Positions 8,494-16,389 of a DNA stretch of 16,389 nt are shown in pieces. This stretch comes from Aureobasidium sp. EXF-3400 (taxonomy: Eukaryota > Ascomycota > Dothideomycetes > Dothideales > Saccotheciaceae). The first letter of the stretch is position 1. Each line of letters begins with the position of its first letter. The DNA is taken from the NCBI GenBank assembly GCA_024195585.1, contig SWBL01000615.1, forward strand, positions 1 through 16,389. The letters are read 5' to 3'. The notes under the pieces are model-generated. The model did not search any database. It was not told the DNA's origin and worked only from the letters and a program-made list of their open reading frames with translations. The position numbers and the translations under genes were made by a program.

Positions 8494-9085
8494 AGTTACT
8501 ATACTTATATATATAAGTATCTACTCCTATTCCTTATAAGTAGCTCTTATAGTACCTATATTCTTACTCTTATAAGTAGCTCTTACTAAGCTATAAAAGT
8601 AGCTTTTCTTACTAAGATATTTATACTCTATCTATATTATAGGTTTATAATAGATCTTAGTAATTCTAAGAAATATAGAGGCTAGTAGTTAGTAACTTTA
8701 AGAGGGTATTAGTAATCTTAAGTATAGATATATATATATAACTCTTTTAGAGCTTATTTAATCTAGGCTATTAGAAATAATTATAATACTCTAAGGATAA
8801 CTTATAAGCTATATAGGAGCTCTATACGTCTTTAGCGTATAATATAGCTTTACTATTATAGAAGCTCTATAGACTTATATTAGCTTAGACCTAATATACT
8901 TAGGCTACTTAATTTAATAGAGATTAATTTACTTTATCTAGAAGATATACTAATATTTAGACTCTACCTATACTAGTAGCGACCTAAACGCCTCCGCTTA
9001 TTATAGAAGTTAGATAGGTAGCGGCCTTCTTAGCTTATAAGGAATAATAGAACGGTTTAAGCTATAGTGTTTTCTATACCTATAA
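8494..9085. repeat. TA-rich RIP-degraded block right of the Copia element
   Basis: Immediately after the 3' LTR the sequence becomes TATA/TAG-rich with almost no CA or TG, like 1736-2278. No gene or recognisable transposon end is visible. Balanced composition returns at about 9085-9100, roughly 120 bp before the bHLH gene start. Confidence 0.7.
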
Positions 9086-9137
9086 TAACGTAAATAGGTC
9101 CGCATTCTGTAGCTGGTTTCCATACCACGCAGTCGGA

Positions 9138-9145
9138 TATAAATA
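9138..9145 (+). promoter_or_regulatory. TATA box of the bHLH gene
   Basis: TATAAATA occurs in the first non-RIP DNA after the repeat block, 69 bp before the ATG at 9214. It supports transcription starting upstream of 9214 and hence that ATG as the ancestral start. Confidence 0.45.
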
Positions 9146-9213
9146 CAGCAGTTCCCATCCGGCTCATAATGCTTAGGAACTTACTCTACCATACCGCTGT
9201 AAGATAGCTCTCC

Positions 9214-10083
9214 ATGTCCATCAGCATGAACTTCAATCAAATATATTAACATACTGCACCATCGTGCGAGGTCGACTTGGCATCAAGACCCAAGATCCCT
9301 CGCGACTCAGGATACGCCAGCAGCCCAAACGACCCCTTCGAAGCTGCATTCCAATTCCACTTTTCCGCTGATGCACAATCACATCACCATCCTGGACTCC
9401 AACATCAGTACCAGCCAACATACCCTCGCATGACATCACAGACAAAGCTCTCGAGACCACAGCTGCGGCATCAACAGTCGATGCCACTCTTGCCTTACAC
9501 ATATCAGCACTTCAACTCCTATCAGGGCCTTGACGCACGTCTAAGCAGGTTGTCTGTCGACGCCGGCATTAACACCCTGACCGGGTATCGCGACATGGAC
9601 TCCACGCTCCTTGCTGCGCATGACAATACATCCACTACACAAGCCGAGCGGTTCCATTTGTTCGCATCCCAGCACACATCTCCCGTACGCGCCGCAGAGC
9701 ATGCAGCCGCCGGTCGTTTGACACCTCCCCCACTGATCAGAGAAGCTGCCTTCACCGAGCTCGAGAGTCCTCCTTGCTTGGCTGCAGAGCTGCTCGATTC
9801 TCCTACGAGGACCAGCAGAGGCCGCCGCCGCGGTCGATCGACCCACCCAGATGTAGAGCGACGATATCGTGATAATCTCGTGGCACAATTTGGAAACCTT
9901 GCCAGCGCGATACCATTCATTCCTACCCAGCAGCCAACACGAGCTGGTAAGAGTCCTAAGCCTAGTAAGGCGGAGATCCTACTTGCTGCTTTCGACCATA
10001 TTAGGCAGCTTGAGCATGAAGTCGCTCAGTTACGGATCGTGGTGGGGTGCGATTTGAGTCCGAAAAGGAAGATTCCGTCCTGA
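9214..10083 (+). CDS. Short bHLH transcription factor, SREBP-type basic region; possible RIP stop near start
   Basis: An open frame runs to TGA 10081-10083. The C-terminal part is a basic helix-loop-helix domain. The basic region at 9844-9870 reads HPDVERRYR, with the His, Glu and Arg spaced as in E-box binders and the Tyr that typifies SREBP-class proteins. Helix 1 follows (NLVAQFGNLASAIP), then a proline/lysine-rich loop and helix 2 (AEILLAAFDHIRQLEHEVAQL, about 9973-10035). The frame ends 15 residues later, with no membrane segments, unlike true SREBPs. The N-terminal half is rich in Gln, His, Ser and Pro. In-frame ATG 9214 follows a TATA box but a TAA at 9247-9249 separates it from the rest. 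The next in-frame ATG is 9430. Translation may start there, or the gene may be damaged by RIP leakage. Confidence 0.7.
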
Positions 10084-10181
10084 TGGACGGCGCTACGCGC
10101 GGCCAGTGACGAGACTATGCTGTGTCACGATCAACTTTCATGACATTATAGGTTCGCTCTACCTGCACCTAATTCAACTGC

Positions 10182-10922
10182 ATGGAGGTCGACATCATCT
10201 TGGACCCTCGAAGCCTTCGACAAGTGCGGAAGTTGCTTCCATGGCCATACCGAGCCCTGCTTGATAGCCTGTTCCGCCAGCTCCGTAATTATGCACGACT
10301 ATACGCCCAACTTGGCGTTCTTCCAGCTCGATACGTGCACCACCCTGTCTGCCAGGTCGGAGCCCTGCAAATGTCGCAAGGACTTCTGTGCCTGATGCGT
10401 GGAGAGAAGGCTCAAGGGTCGATGTTCTTTGCCAGATGGAATCTGCCTCACGAGCAAAAGTATCGCCAGCACTTTGTGGTAGATTTAGCTTGGTGTCAGA
10501 GTGATGCAAATGAAGATCTAACTTACCCGTTGTTCTTCTGCATGAAACCTCCAAGAACCACGTTTCCGTTTGAACATGGTCTGAGAATGATGTATGTTTC
10601 GTAATCCTTTCCATGTCGCACAAATTTGGTGTTGATCTGTGGCGCTCGCGCAAGCAAAATCTGACCTCTGACTGGAGAGTGGTTCCAATACACGAGGCAA
10701 GTATTGGATAACCCTTCCTGCAGAATTGGAAGCAATTTTTCTACGCTCAGTGGAACAAGCATGATCCGAATGTTCGAGTTTGCGGCGGAAGAATTGGACA
10801 CTCTTTCGAAGCAAGTTTCAACAGACGTGTGTAGCTACTCTTGTCCCATACCAGAGCATTCTTCAGATATTCAGAAGTTCAAACAGATGTTGGCGGCATA
10901 CCAGACATCCAGAAAATTGTAA
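10182..10922 (+). CDS. Hypothetical protein, possibly two exons (weak)
   Basis: Starts at ATG 10182, 98 bp after the bHLH stop, and is open for 140 codons to TAA 10602-10604. A strong donor GTATGT lies at 10592-10597, just before that stop. A second open stretch in the same frame ends at TAA 10920-10922. Joining at an AG ending at 10696 keeps the frame but implies a 105-bp intron, long beside the 48-56 bp introns of the neighbours. No domain is recognised; the first part is Leu/Arg-rich, the second acidic (EFAAEELDTL). An antisense frame at 10195-10653 competes. It would converge on the b561 gene, with stops only 1 bp apart. Existence is uncertain. Confidence 0.3.
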
Positions 10923-10923
10923 T

Positions 10924-12289
10924 TCAGGTTTGTTCTAGCGAGTCTAGCCTACGAAGGGGGATATGAAGGTGGTCATCGTCTTGCTTTACCTGTCCACCGC
11001 GAGTCATATAAGACCGTATAAAAACACGAGCCATGATAAACAGTGCTGTCAGGATTGCTAAAACGATGCCGTATGTGACATTTAATCGACTCTCCTGTGC
11101 CAGATCCAAACCCAACGGGACGTTGACTATGCCCAGAACGATCGCAGCGGGGCCCAGGATGAGATGTACCACTCCAAACCGACTCTTGCGGCCTGTCTTT
11201 ATGTAGCTTCTGTGGTTGCTTAAACCAAGAGACAGCTGAATGACGACGGCAATGGAAGCCAAAATCCCGATGACTTGATGAGAGGACTGGAAGGTCTGTG
11301 TCTACAACAGGATCAGTATGTGGGAGCGAGAGAACTTTGGTAAACACACTCTGTTGTACTCTAGGGATATGTAGATGCCACTGCCGAGCCCTACTACTAC
11401 AAGTAATACTGCCAGTGTTTGCGCCCAGGCGTGGATCTTGACGCTATTCAGAAAGCGAAGTAGCAAAGCTCCTAGAGGAAACACAAGCATGAAAGCGAAA
11501 CTCATAACGAGAGCGTGGATCGTAGCGCCCCAGTCATGGTCTCTGTTGACATTTTCCGCTGAGCTTGAGGCGTGGGTGGTATAGCTTGTGCCCAGAGTAT
11601 CAAGTAATGGTACCGACGCGACGTCCGACACAGCTCGACTGATGTCCATGGTAAAAGATCCATAGAGCTCGTGTCGTTGCATCATGGCTTGTGGTGATCC
11701 ACTCTGTGGTCCTTCAATCTGTGGCCCAAGTGCGAATATGAATGGCCGAGCAGTGCGATTCGAATGACTGCCATCATCGAAAAGGCTTGTACAGTTTTGA
11801 CAGGTGGCGTTGACAACAAAAAGTCCGTTCTTGTTCATAGCAGTCCACCTTATTCGGTCATTCGCTTGATATGTCGGTTCGTCGTGGCCAATGGCTGTAC
11901 GGGTACTAAGGACAGTATCTGAATGAGGTCAGCTGTGTCTGGCTGGTCGACCAAAGTATGAAGTCTATACTACCATTCTGCGAGCCATCACCGTAGGTGA
12001 TGAACATGGTAGAGCCCTCCATTCTTGAACCTGTGCCGACTGCGATCCACGAGTAGCTAGAAGGCCCGGACAGATGGAAGGCACCACTCTCGTCTTTGCC
12101 CAACGAAAGGGCAAATGTCAAATTTTGGGATTTTAAACTCAATCGATAGGTGAAGATGGACACCGAGGTACCTTGGCTCGTGTCGCGAGCAGATACCGCC
12201 TGGGAACCCGTCTGGAGAGCAAGAGACAAGACGCACAATTTCTCTGGAAGTGAGGTCAGCGACAGTACACCCGTGCGAAGGAGCTGAAC
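10924..12289 (-). CDS. DOMON plus cytochrome b561 heme membrane protein (three exons; start unresolved)
   Basis: Exons are about 12289-11974, 11918-11350 and 11301-10924. Introns of 55 bp (11919-11973, GTAGTA...CAG) and 48 bp (11302-11349, GTGTGT...TAG with CTGAT branch) join the frame at phases 1 and 0. Exon 1 gives a cellobiose-dehydrogenase-like cytochrome/DOMON domain (SYSWIAVGTGSRM). Met 12020-12022 and His 11884-11886 (GHDEP) sit where heme ligands are expected. Exons 2-3 give a b561 domain with its four His at 11515-11517, 11431-11433, 11278-11280 and 11164-11166 across several hydrophobic segments, then a short polar tail. Such proteins move electrons across membranes, often reducing ferric iron outside the cell. 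The sequence before TGSQAVSA looks like a signal peptide (LCVLSLALQ), but no ATG occurs in this frame upstream, so a first exon or start is missing from the model. Confidence 0.8.
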
Positions 12290-13073
12290 TTCTGACTGAT
12301 GAGCCCCATATTCGATATCATTGACTGTTGACTTGTTGTAAGAAACGGACGCTTTCTTCGTTCTATATTCTCGAGGCTTATATGCATCAAGCCGTACACA
12401 CCATGCCTCACCTGCAGGATTACGACATCCCAATAATGTCACAAATTCGCTGAGCCATACCTGAGCCCCACTGAGAAATTATGGTGACGCGTGAAGCTTG
12501 TCTTTGTTGTCAGTGACATGCCATGACCAATAGACTGACGCTCATTGGCTACAGCCCCGGAAACGCTCATAGCTTCAGCACGGGAGGGCTCTAAAATCCA
12601 CATCCCAATCGAATTTACGAGAAACGGGAACGCGAAAGTCGCTACAACCTTCTGTGAAATACTAGGATCGGTGTCCGGTGCTAACGATACCAGGCGTGTC
12701 TGCTTACTATACGTCGGTTATGATTGGTTCAAAGGACCGCCACACGTCAAACGAGCCGTCGAGCTCAGAGACGAAGCTTGATACATGGACGCGACATGCT
12801 TGATTCATGGACGTCACATACTTCCGTCGAGCGGCAAATTATCGATACTGTACAGCGGGTCAAAAGCTAGCACGCGACTTTGTCGCGGTCTCTTCCAGAT
12901 TCAACAATCCAGCCAATGAACGCCTCTCTCATGGTCATCATCCTCATACAACACTTGATCCGATGGGACCAAGCCGTGAAAGGGGCGCCCCACGACTGGG
13001 TACCATATATCTATCTGAACATTTCACCTCCGGACGACTCGCTTCTGATTTTGACAAAAGTTCAGCAACCAAC
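12290..13073. promoter_or_regulatory. Shared upstream region of the divergent b561 and CCC1-like genes
   Basis: About 780 bp lie between the visible coding parts of two divergent genes. The left end probably includes a missing first exon of the b561 gene. CCAAT words occur at 12527-12531 (+), 12544-12548 (-), 12723-12727 (-) and 12913-12917 (+). Open frames here on plus (from 12545, and 12807 onward) start without ATG or lack any family similarity. Confidence 0.5.
12527..12548. promoter_or_regulatory. Inverted CCAAT pair, CCAAT-N12-ATTGG
   Basis: CCAAT at 12527-12531 faces ATTGG at 12544-12548 across 12 bp, so each strand reads CCAAT-N12-ATT. In Aspergillus the CCAAT-binding complex with the iron regulator HapX recognises a bipartite site of the form CSAAT-N12-RWT, which both strands satisfy. 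It lies between two probable iron-handling genes. HapX control is inference. Confidence 0.45.
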
Positions 13074-13993
13074 ATGATGGCCCAACACGCCGATCTCAGT
13101 CAGTATCTTGGTTACGGCGAGACAGGTCTGCCATTGGACGGCCGCCCAGTCCGCAATATGGATGCACCCCATTCAGAAAGACACTCTTCCCACGGCGACC
13201 TCATGCGGAACTTCATCATCGGCTTCAGCGATGGTCTTACCGTTCCTTTCGCACTTACGGCGGGACTCTCTTCGCTCGGCTCGCCAAGACTTGTCATCCT
13301 TGCAGGACTGGCAGAGCTGTTTTCAGGCGCAATCAGTATGGGTCTAGGAGCATATCTCGCCGCTGTCTCAGACGCGAAACAATACGCCGTCGAAGAAGCG
13401 CGAGAGAGAGCAGAGATTGTTCAGTGCCCATTGGCTGAAGAGAAAGAGATATACGACATCTTCGCAGAATATGGCATATATCGAGTAGATGCATATTTGG
13501 CTGTCGAGAGGCTAAAAGACAACCCAGATATGTGGCTCAGAGTAAGAGAGCCTTGTGCAACCTCATGATGACTGTATCCTGACATCTGTTCTCAGTTCAT
13601 GATGGATTTTGAGCTGAAGCTTTCCAAACCAAACAAGAAAGGAGCATGGATTGAGGGATCAGTAATGGGCATATCATACCTGCTTGGTAAGCGACAACCC
13701 AGCCTACAAGACTTCTCCTTGCGAATGCTCATTCCGACCCAGGGGGCCTGTTACCAATGATACCATATTTTGCTTTTAACAACACCGATCATGCTCTCTT
13801 CACGTCAATCGGGATCACAGTCGTCATACTCATCGTCTTCGGCTTTGGTAAATCAAGGCTATCGGGAGACAAGCTCAAGGATAACTGGATCAGCGCAGGA
13901 CATACTCTGTTAGTCGGAGTGGTGGCTGCTGGGGCAAGCTACGGTATCGTAAGAGCATTGAACTCATCCAGTCCAGTGGGGGTTAAAGTCTAG
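13074..13993 (+). CDS. CCC1/VIT1-family vacuolar iron/manganese transporter (three exons)
   Basis: Exons are 13074-13541, 13596-13686 and 13743-13993. Introns of 54 bp (GTAAGA...CAG with CTGAC branch) and 56 bp (GTAAGC...CAG) join at phases 0 and 1 to give 269 residues, a normal CCC1 length. TM1 carries GFSDGLTVPFALTAGLSS (residues 50-67) with the conserved Asp. TM2 carries the conserved Glu and Met of AELFSGAISMGLGAYLA (80-96). A charged, Glu-rich cytoplasmic metal-binding helix region (about 100-172) is split by intron 1. Three more membrane segments follow, the first with the family's GISYLLGGLLPMIPY pattern. These proteins load Fe2+ or Mn2+ into the vacuole by proton exchange. The ATG at 13074 (ACCAAC context) is chosen; an upstream in-frame extension to 12807 shows no family similarity. 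It diverges from the b561 gene. Confidence 0.9.
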
Positions 13994-14596
13994 TGAGGTA
14001 ATCATGTGTATCCATATCAATCTAGTGGTCTCCATCCAAGACTTAGTAAGGGAACCGCTAAAGCATCTTTTTTATACCTACGAACTTACCGTGCCCCTAT
14101 TTTAGGTACTAATAACGCTACTACAATATGTATATATAGCCGAAAACCTATATATAAGACTGATTTATAGAAGTAATTTCGTCGACTTAAGAAGATGGCG
14201 TAGTAGGCTATAGAATGTATTAGAGAAATAATTTCTAGTAAGAGTTAACTTATTATTCGTCTACCTTACTAATATTAGAAGATAGAGGGTTAGAGTTAAA
14301 CCCTTTACTATACGCCTAGGAAGGAGAGGTTTAGGTAGCCTATATAGGGCGTTATAAAATATAGAGAAAATCGGATATTAGGCGTATAAGGTAGGTATCT
14401 TAATAACGTATAAATAAACTACCTAATATTTTTTAATAATATTATAGAGCGTATTAATATAATAAACTTCTATTTACTAAATATATCTATATCTATTATA
14501 GTTATTAAGTTATATATAGGTAGGTTACTATACCTAAGAGTAGTTACTTTATAGGTAGCTATTATAGTCTTTCTTATAAAATCTACTAACTAATAA

Positions 14597-14856
14597 GCTA
14601 TTAGCTTTATAAATCTCCTAGTAGGGTAAGCTATTAGCTTTATAAATTTCCTAGTAGAGTAACTAAAATATATTAGCTATCTATTTTTAGAGAATTTTTA
14701 TATAGAAGAAGTTATTATACTTAGTTTAAATAGATAACCTTATAAATACTATAGTAGATAGGTAATATTTAAGCGCTAACCTTTAATTTTACTATTAGCT
14801 TTATAAATTTCCTAGTAAGGTAAGCTATTAGCTTTATAAATTTCCTAGCTATTTAG
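14597..14856 (+). repeat. Two separated dimers of a 33-bp repeat
   Basis: The unit CTATTAGCTTTATAAATYTC followed by CTAGTARRGTAAG occurs with a period of 33 bp starting at about 14597 and 14630, and again at 14791 and 14824. The pairs are about 130 bp apart. Differences between units are transitions, so this looks like a local duplication older than, or concurrent with, the RIP damage. Confidence 0.7.
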
Positions 14857-14892
14857 AGAGTAGTCTCTTTATAGGCTCCTTCTCTATAAAAC

Positions 14893-14918
14893 TAAGGGTT
14901 TAGGGTTTAGGGGTTTAG
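14893..14918 (+). repeat. Short telomere-like tract
   Basis: TAAGGG, TTTAGGG, TTTAGGGG and TTTAG follow head to tail inside the RIP block. Fungal telomeres are usually (TTAGGG)n; this is a short, irregular, TTTAGGG-like version. It may be an interstitial telomeric scar or chance in TA-rich DNA. Confidence 0.4.
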
Positions 14919-15022
14919 TATTTATACTACTATAGCTCTTATCTATACTTAAAGGGTAAGTATACCTACTTATACTTTAGGGGCCTAGCCTAGCTTATAC
15001 TAGCCTACCTAATATTATCCGG

Positions 15023-15057
15023 GGAATCTCAGTGAGATTCCACCCAAAAGCGGCTAG
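15023..15057 (+). other. 19-bp palindrome plus CTAG at the edge of the RIP block (Helitron-like 3' end?)
   Basis: GGAATCTCA (15023-15031) and TGAGATTCC (15033-15041) form a perfect 9-bp stem with a 1-nt centre. Twelve nucleotides later comes CTAG (15054-15057). Helitrons end with a short hairpin about 10-12 nt before a terminal CTRR. The composition switches from RIP-degraded to balanced right here. The base after CTAG is C, not the T expected at a classical Helitron junction, and no matching 5' end is seen. Confidence 0.3.
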
Positions 15058-15237
15058 CGTCATCCGAATCGGGCAATTTTGAGGGTGAGATGGCAGGGTG
15101 AGATGGCGCTGTACAGATCTCGACCAAACGCTATATATAATCACTTAAAGTTTGATGGAAGTAAGAGAATGGCTTGATCATGTGTCTATACAAGTTACAT
15201 AAAGATATCTTAAGTGGTGGTTGAACTATCGTGTTGT

Positions 15238-16343
15238 CAAAGCAAGCGCGACAGATGTTGAAGTTCTAAAGATTGCGCCCGTGCGGCAAAGCGAAACTCG
15301 TCAGAGCCTATCCGACACCACACATGCAACTATATATGAGCTACTGCTATGTTTGCGAGAGCAGCATCAATCGCAAGCTGTACACTTGCAATATCTGCTC
15401 GACACTTGTCACAGCACTCGCGACTATCTTGCGACCAGTTCACTTGATTCGCTAATCTTGCAAGAATTAATGACCCCTCGCAAGACTGAGACTGACTACC
15501 GTCATTTGTGTCATCCATGTCTTGGAACACTTCTTCTTCGCTGTCTGTGTTAGTGATGAAGATCGACTTGTTGCCAAGCCCTCTCTGTGCGCTTGGAGGG
15601 ATGCTTTCAGCCTAGCTCATCGATTGTGACGCATCAACCAGAGACTCGGTCGCAGGCACAGGTTGCGAGATGAGGTGGTTACGTATCTTAACCAGCTCCC
15701 TAGTGCCATCTTTGCTTAGGTGTTTCCGTGGTTGGTCTGCATCTAACTCGGCACCGGTAGAGTCATGCTTTCGCTTCATGTCTGGCTTAGGAGCAAGTGT
15801 CTTTAGTTTGACAGGCCCTTTAAGTTGGATCCGGTCCTGTTTAATCTCTTTGATGGACTTTTCGAAGGCTTTCTGATCAGTCGGAGTGCGATAGAGCCTA
15901 TTGATATCATCTGGCAGAATGTATCGCTTCTGTGATATCCGACTGTTGCGTGAAGCTCTCTGAACTCGACCACCCAAGCGGGCTTCTAAAGACTCTCTCC
16001 ATTGTTTCACCGCGTCGTCTAGTGAGATGTTTCTCTTACAAGTTGCTGCAATCTGAAGGAGGAGGCGTCTCGACAGATCTGTTGGCGATGTGACATCGTC
16101 TAGGAGTATATCTCTTGGAACCGATTTGAACCAGTTCAGTCCCCACGATCCATATATGGCTAGCAAACTCTGACGCTTGTCGTTTTGGATGATCGTTCCC
16201 ATCATTAACAGAGTCATTAGAAGATCTTCTTGGTCTAAACTCTTGATGAACGCTTTGAAAGAAGATCGAATTGTTGGATTATCATGGGTCTCCCACGCCG
16301 TACGGGCGCGACCACACCATGCAGCGGAGACTGCGCGTAGATG
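15238..16343 (-). pseudogene. Unknown protein-coding gene with RIP-type TAG codons, 5' part beyond right edge
   Basis: Minus-strand frame open from 16343 down to TAG 15612-15614, without recognisable domain. It is rich in Lys, Arg, Asp and Leu, with a basic segment (PDMKRKHDS) and probable helices (KAFEKSIKEIKQDRIQLK). The frame before the ATG at 16215-16217 is also coding-like (AWETHDNPTIRSSFKAF). A stop at 16344-16346 and AG sites at 16345 and about 16329 suggest an intron acceptor whose donor lies outside the window. After TAG 15612 the same frame continues with typical acidic sequence (TDSEEEVFQDMDD) and a CCDKC motif to a second TAG at 15330-15332, and then to TGA near 15238. Both TAGs could be CAG changed by RIP. 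If they are genuine stops, the gene ends at 15612. Confidence 0.5.
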
Positions 16344-16389
16344 CTACTTCTTTACTCAAGGAGTGAACTCGCAGATGTGATAGGTCAGT

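Larger units (their letters stand above)
14020..15015. repeat. RIP-degraded TA-rich block with no surviving gene
   Basis: Starts soon after the CCC1-like stop, with a transition zone to about 14090, and ends sharply before 15020. It is TA/TAG-rich with scattered stops in all frames. Some CG words remain (for example GTCGAC near 14183). A translation of about 14190-14350 hints at an old transposase but no motif is certain. It includes the 33-bp repeat dimers and the telomere-like tract listed separately. Confidence 0.65.

Noticed and set aside
2274..8498. Five-bp target-site duplication of the Copia element
   Set aside because: TAAGT and AGTTA are not identical and RIP transitions cannot reconcile them; only AGT is shared at the junctions.
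9522..9920. Long minus-strand frames opposite the bHLH gene
   Set aside because: They are antisense to a recognised domain and have Arg/Ser-rich composition typical of shadow frames.
10195..10653. 152-codon minus-strand frame
   Set aside because: No domain seen; it overlaps the plus frame at 10182, which has a good donor site. Neither is strong, but this one has less support.
12545..12781. 78-codon plus frame upstream of the CCC1-like gene
   Set aside because: Starts at TTG inside the ATTGG box and shows no family similarity.
12807..13073. N-terminal extension of the CCC1-like protein
   Set aside because: Eighty-nine extra residues without similarity to the family; ATG 13074 gives a normal protein length and start context.
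14190..14600. Possible remnant of a DNA-transposon transposase
   Set aside because: Translation is too broken by stops to show any catalytic motif or terminal repeats.
1..16389. CRISPR array, rRNA genes or bacterial-type operons
   Set aside because: No regularly spaced identical repeats with unique spacers, no rRNA sequence; introns and RIP mark the DNA as fungal.

Overview
The window looks like a repeat-rich stretch of a filamentous ascomycete genome (Pezizomycotina, possibly Dothideomycetes; inferred). Genes have introns of about 48-56 bp with GTRNGN donors and CTGAC-type branch sites. Gene-bearing DNA of balanced composition alternates sharply with TA-rich blocks whose damage is C-to-T at CpA and G-to-A at TpG, the signature of repeat-induced point mutation (RIP).

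Layout. (1) 1-165: start of a minus-strand FAD-dependent oxidoreductase running off the left edge. 166-1735: balanced but no supportable gene. (2) 1736-9085: a RIP island. Two very TA-rich blocks (1736-2278 and 8494-9085) flank a complete but dead Ty1/Copia LTR retrotransposon (2279-8493) with two 326-bp LTRs, a primer site matching the initiator tRNA-Met anticodon arm, a highly structured leader, a polyprotein frame in GAG-PR-IN-RT-RH order and a polypurine tract. The polyprotein frame is never shifted, but carries 43 premature stops, all TAA or TAG. (3) 9086-13993: a short SREBP-type bHLH gene (+), a weak hypothetical frame (+), a DOMON/cytochrome b561 heme membrane protein (-, three exons) and a CCC1/VIT1-type vacuolar iron or manganese transporter (+, three exons). 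The last two diverge from a shared upstream region that holds an inverted pair of CCAAT boxes 12 bp apart. (4) about 14020-15015: another RIP-degraded block with two 33-bp repeat dimers and a telomere-like tract, ending at a 19-bp palindrome. (5) 15238-16343: a minus-strand gene of unknown function, interrupted by RIP-type TAG codons and continuing past the right edge.

How the genes fit together. The b561 protein (transmembrane electron transfer, often ferric reduction) and the CCC1-type transporter (vacuolar iron storage) make a plausible divergent iron-handling pair; this is inference from families and layout. The bHLH gene and the right-edge gene each have a RIP-type stop within some hundred bases of a RIP block, suggesting mutation leaking from repeats into neighbouring genes.

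The most unusual structure is in the Copia leader. Five tandem hairpins have identical 12-nt loops and compensatory stem changes, and downstream lies an antisense tRNA-like cloverleaf carrying a 19-bp hairpin in place of a normal anticodon arm.
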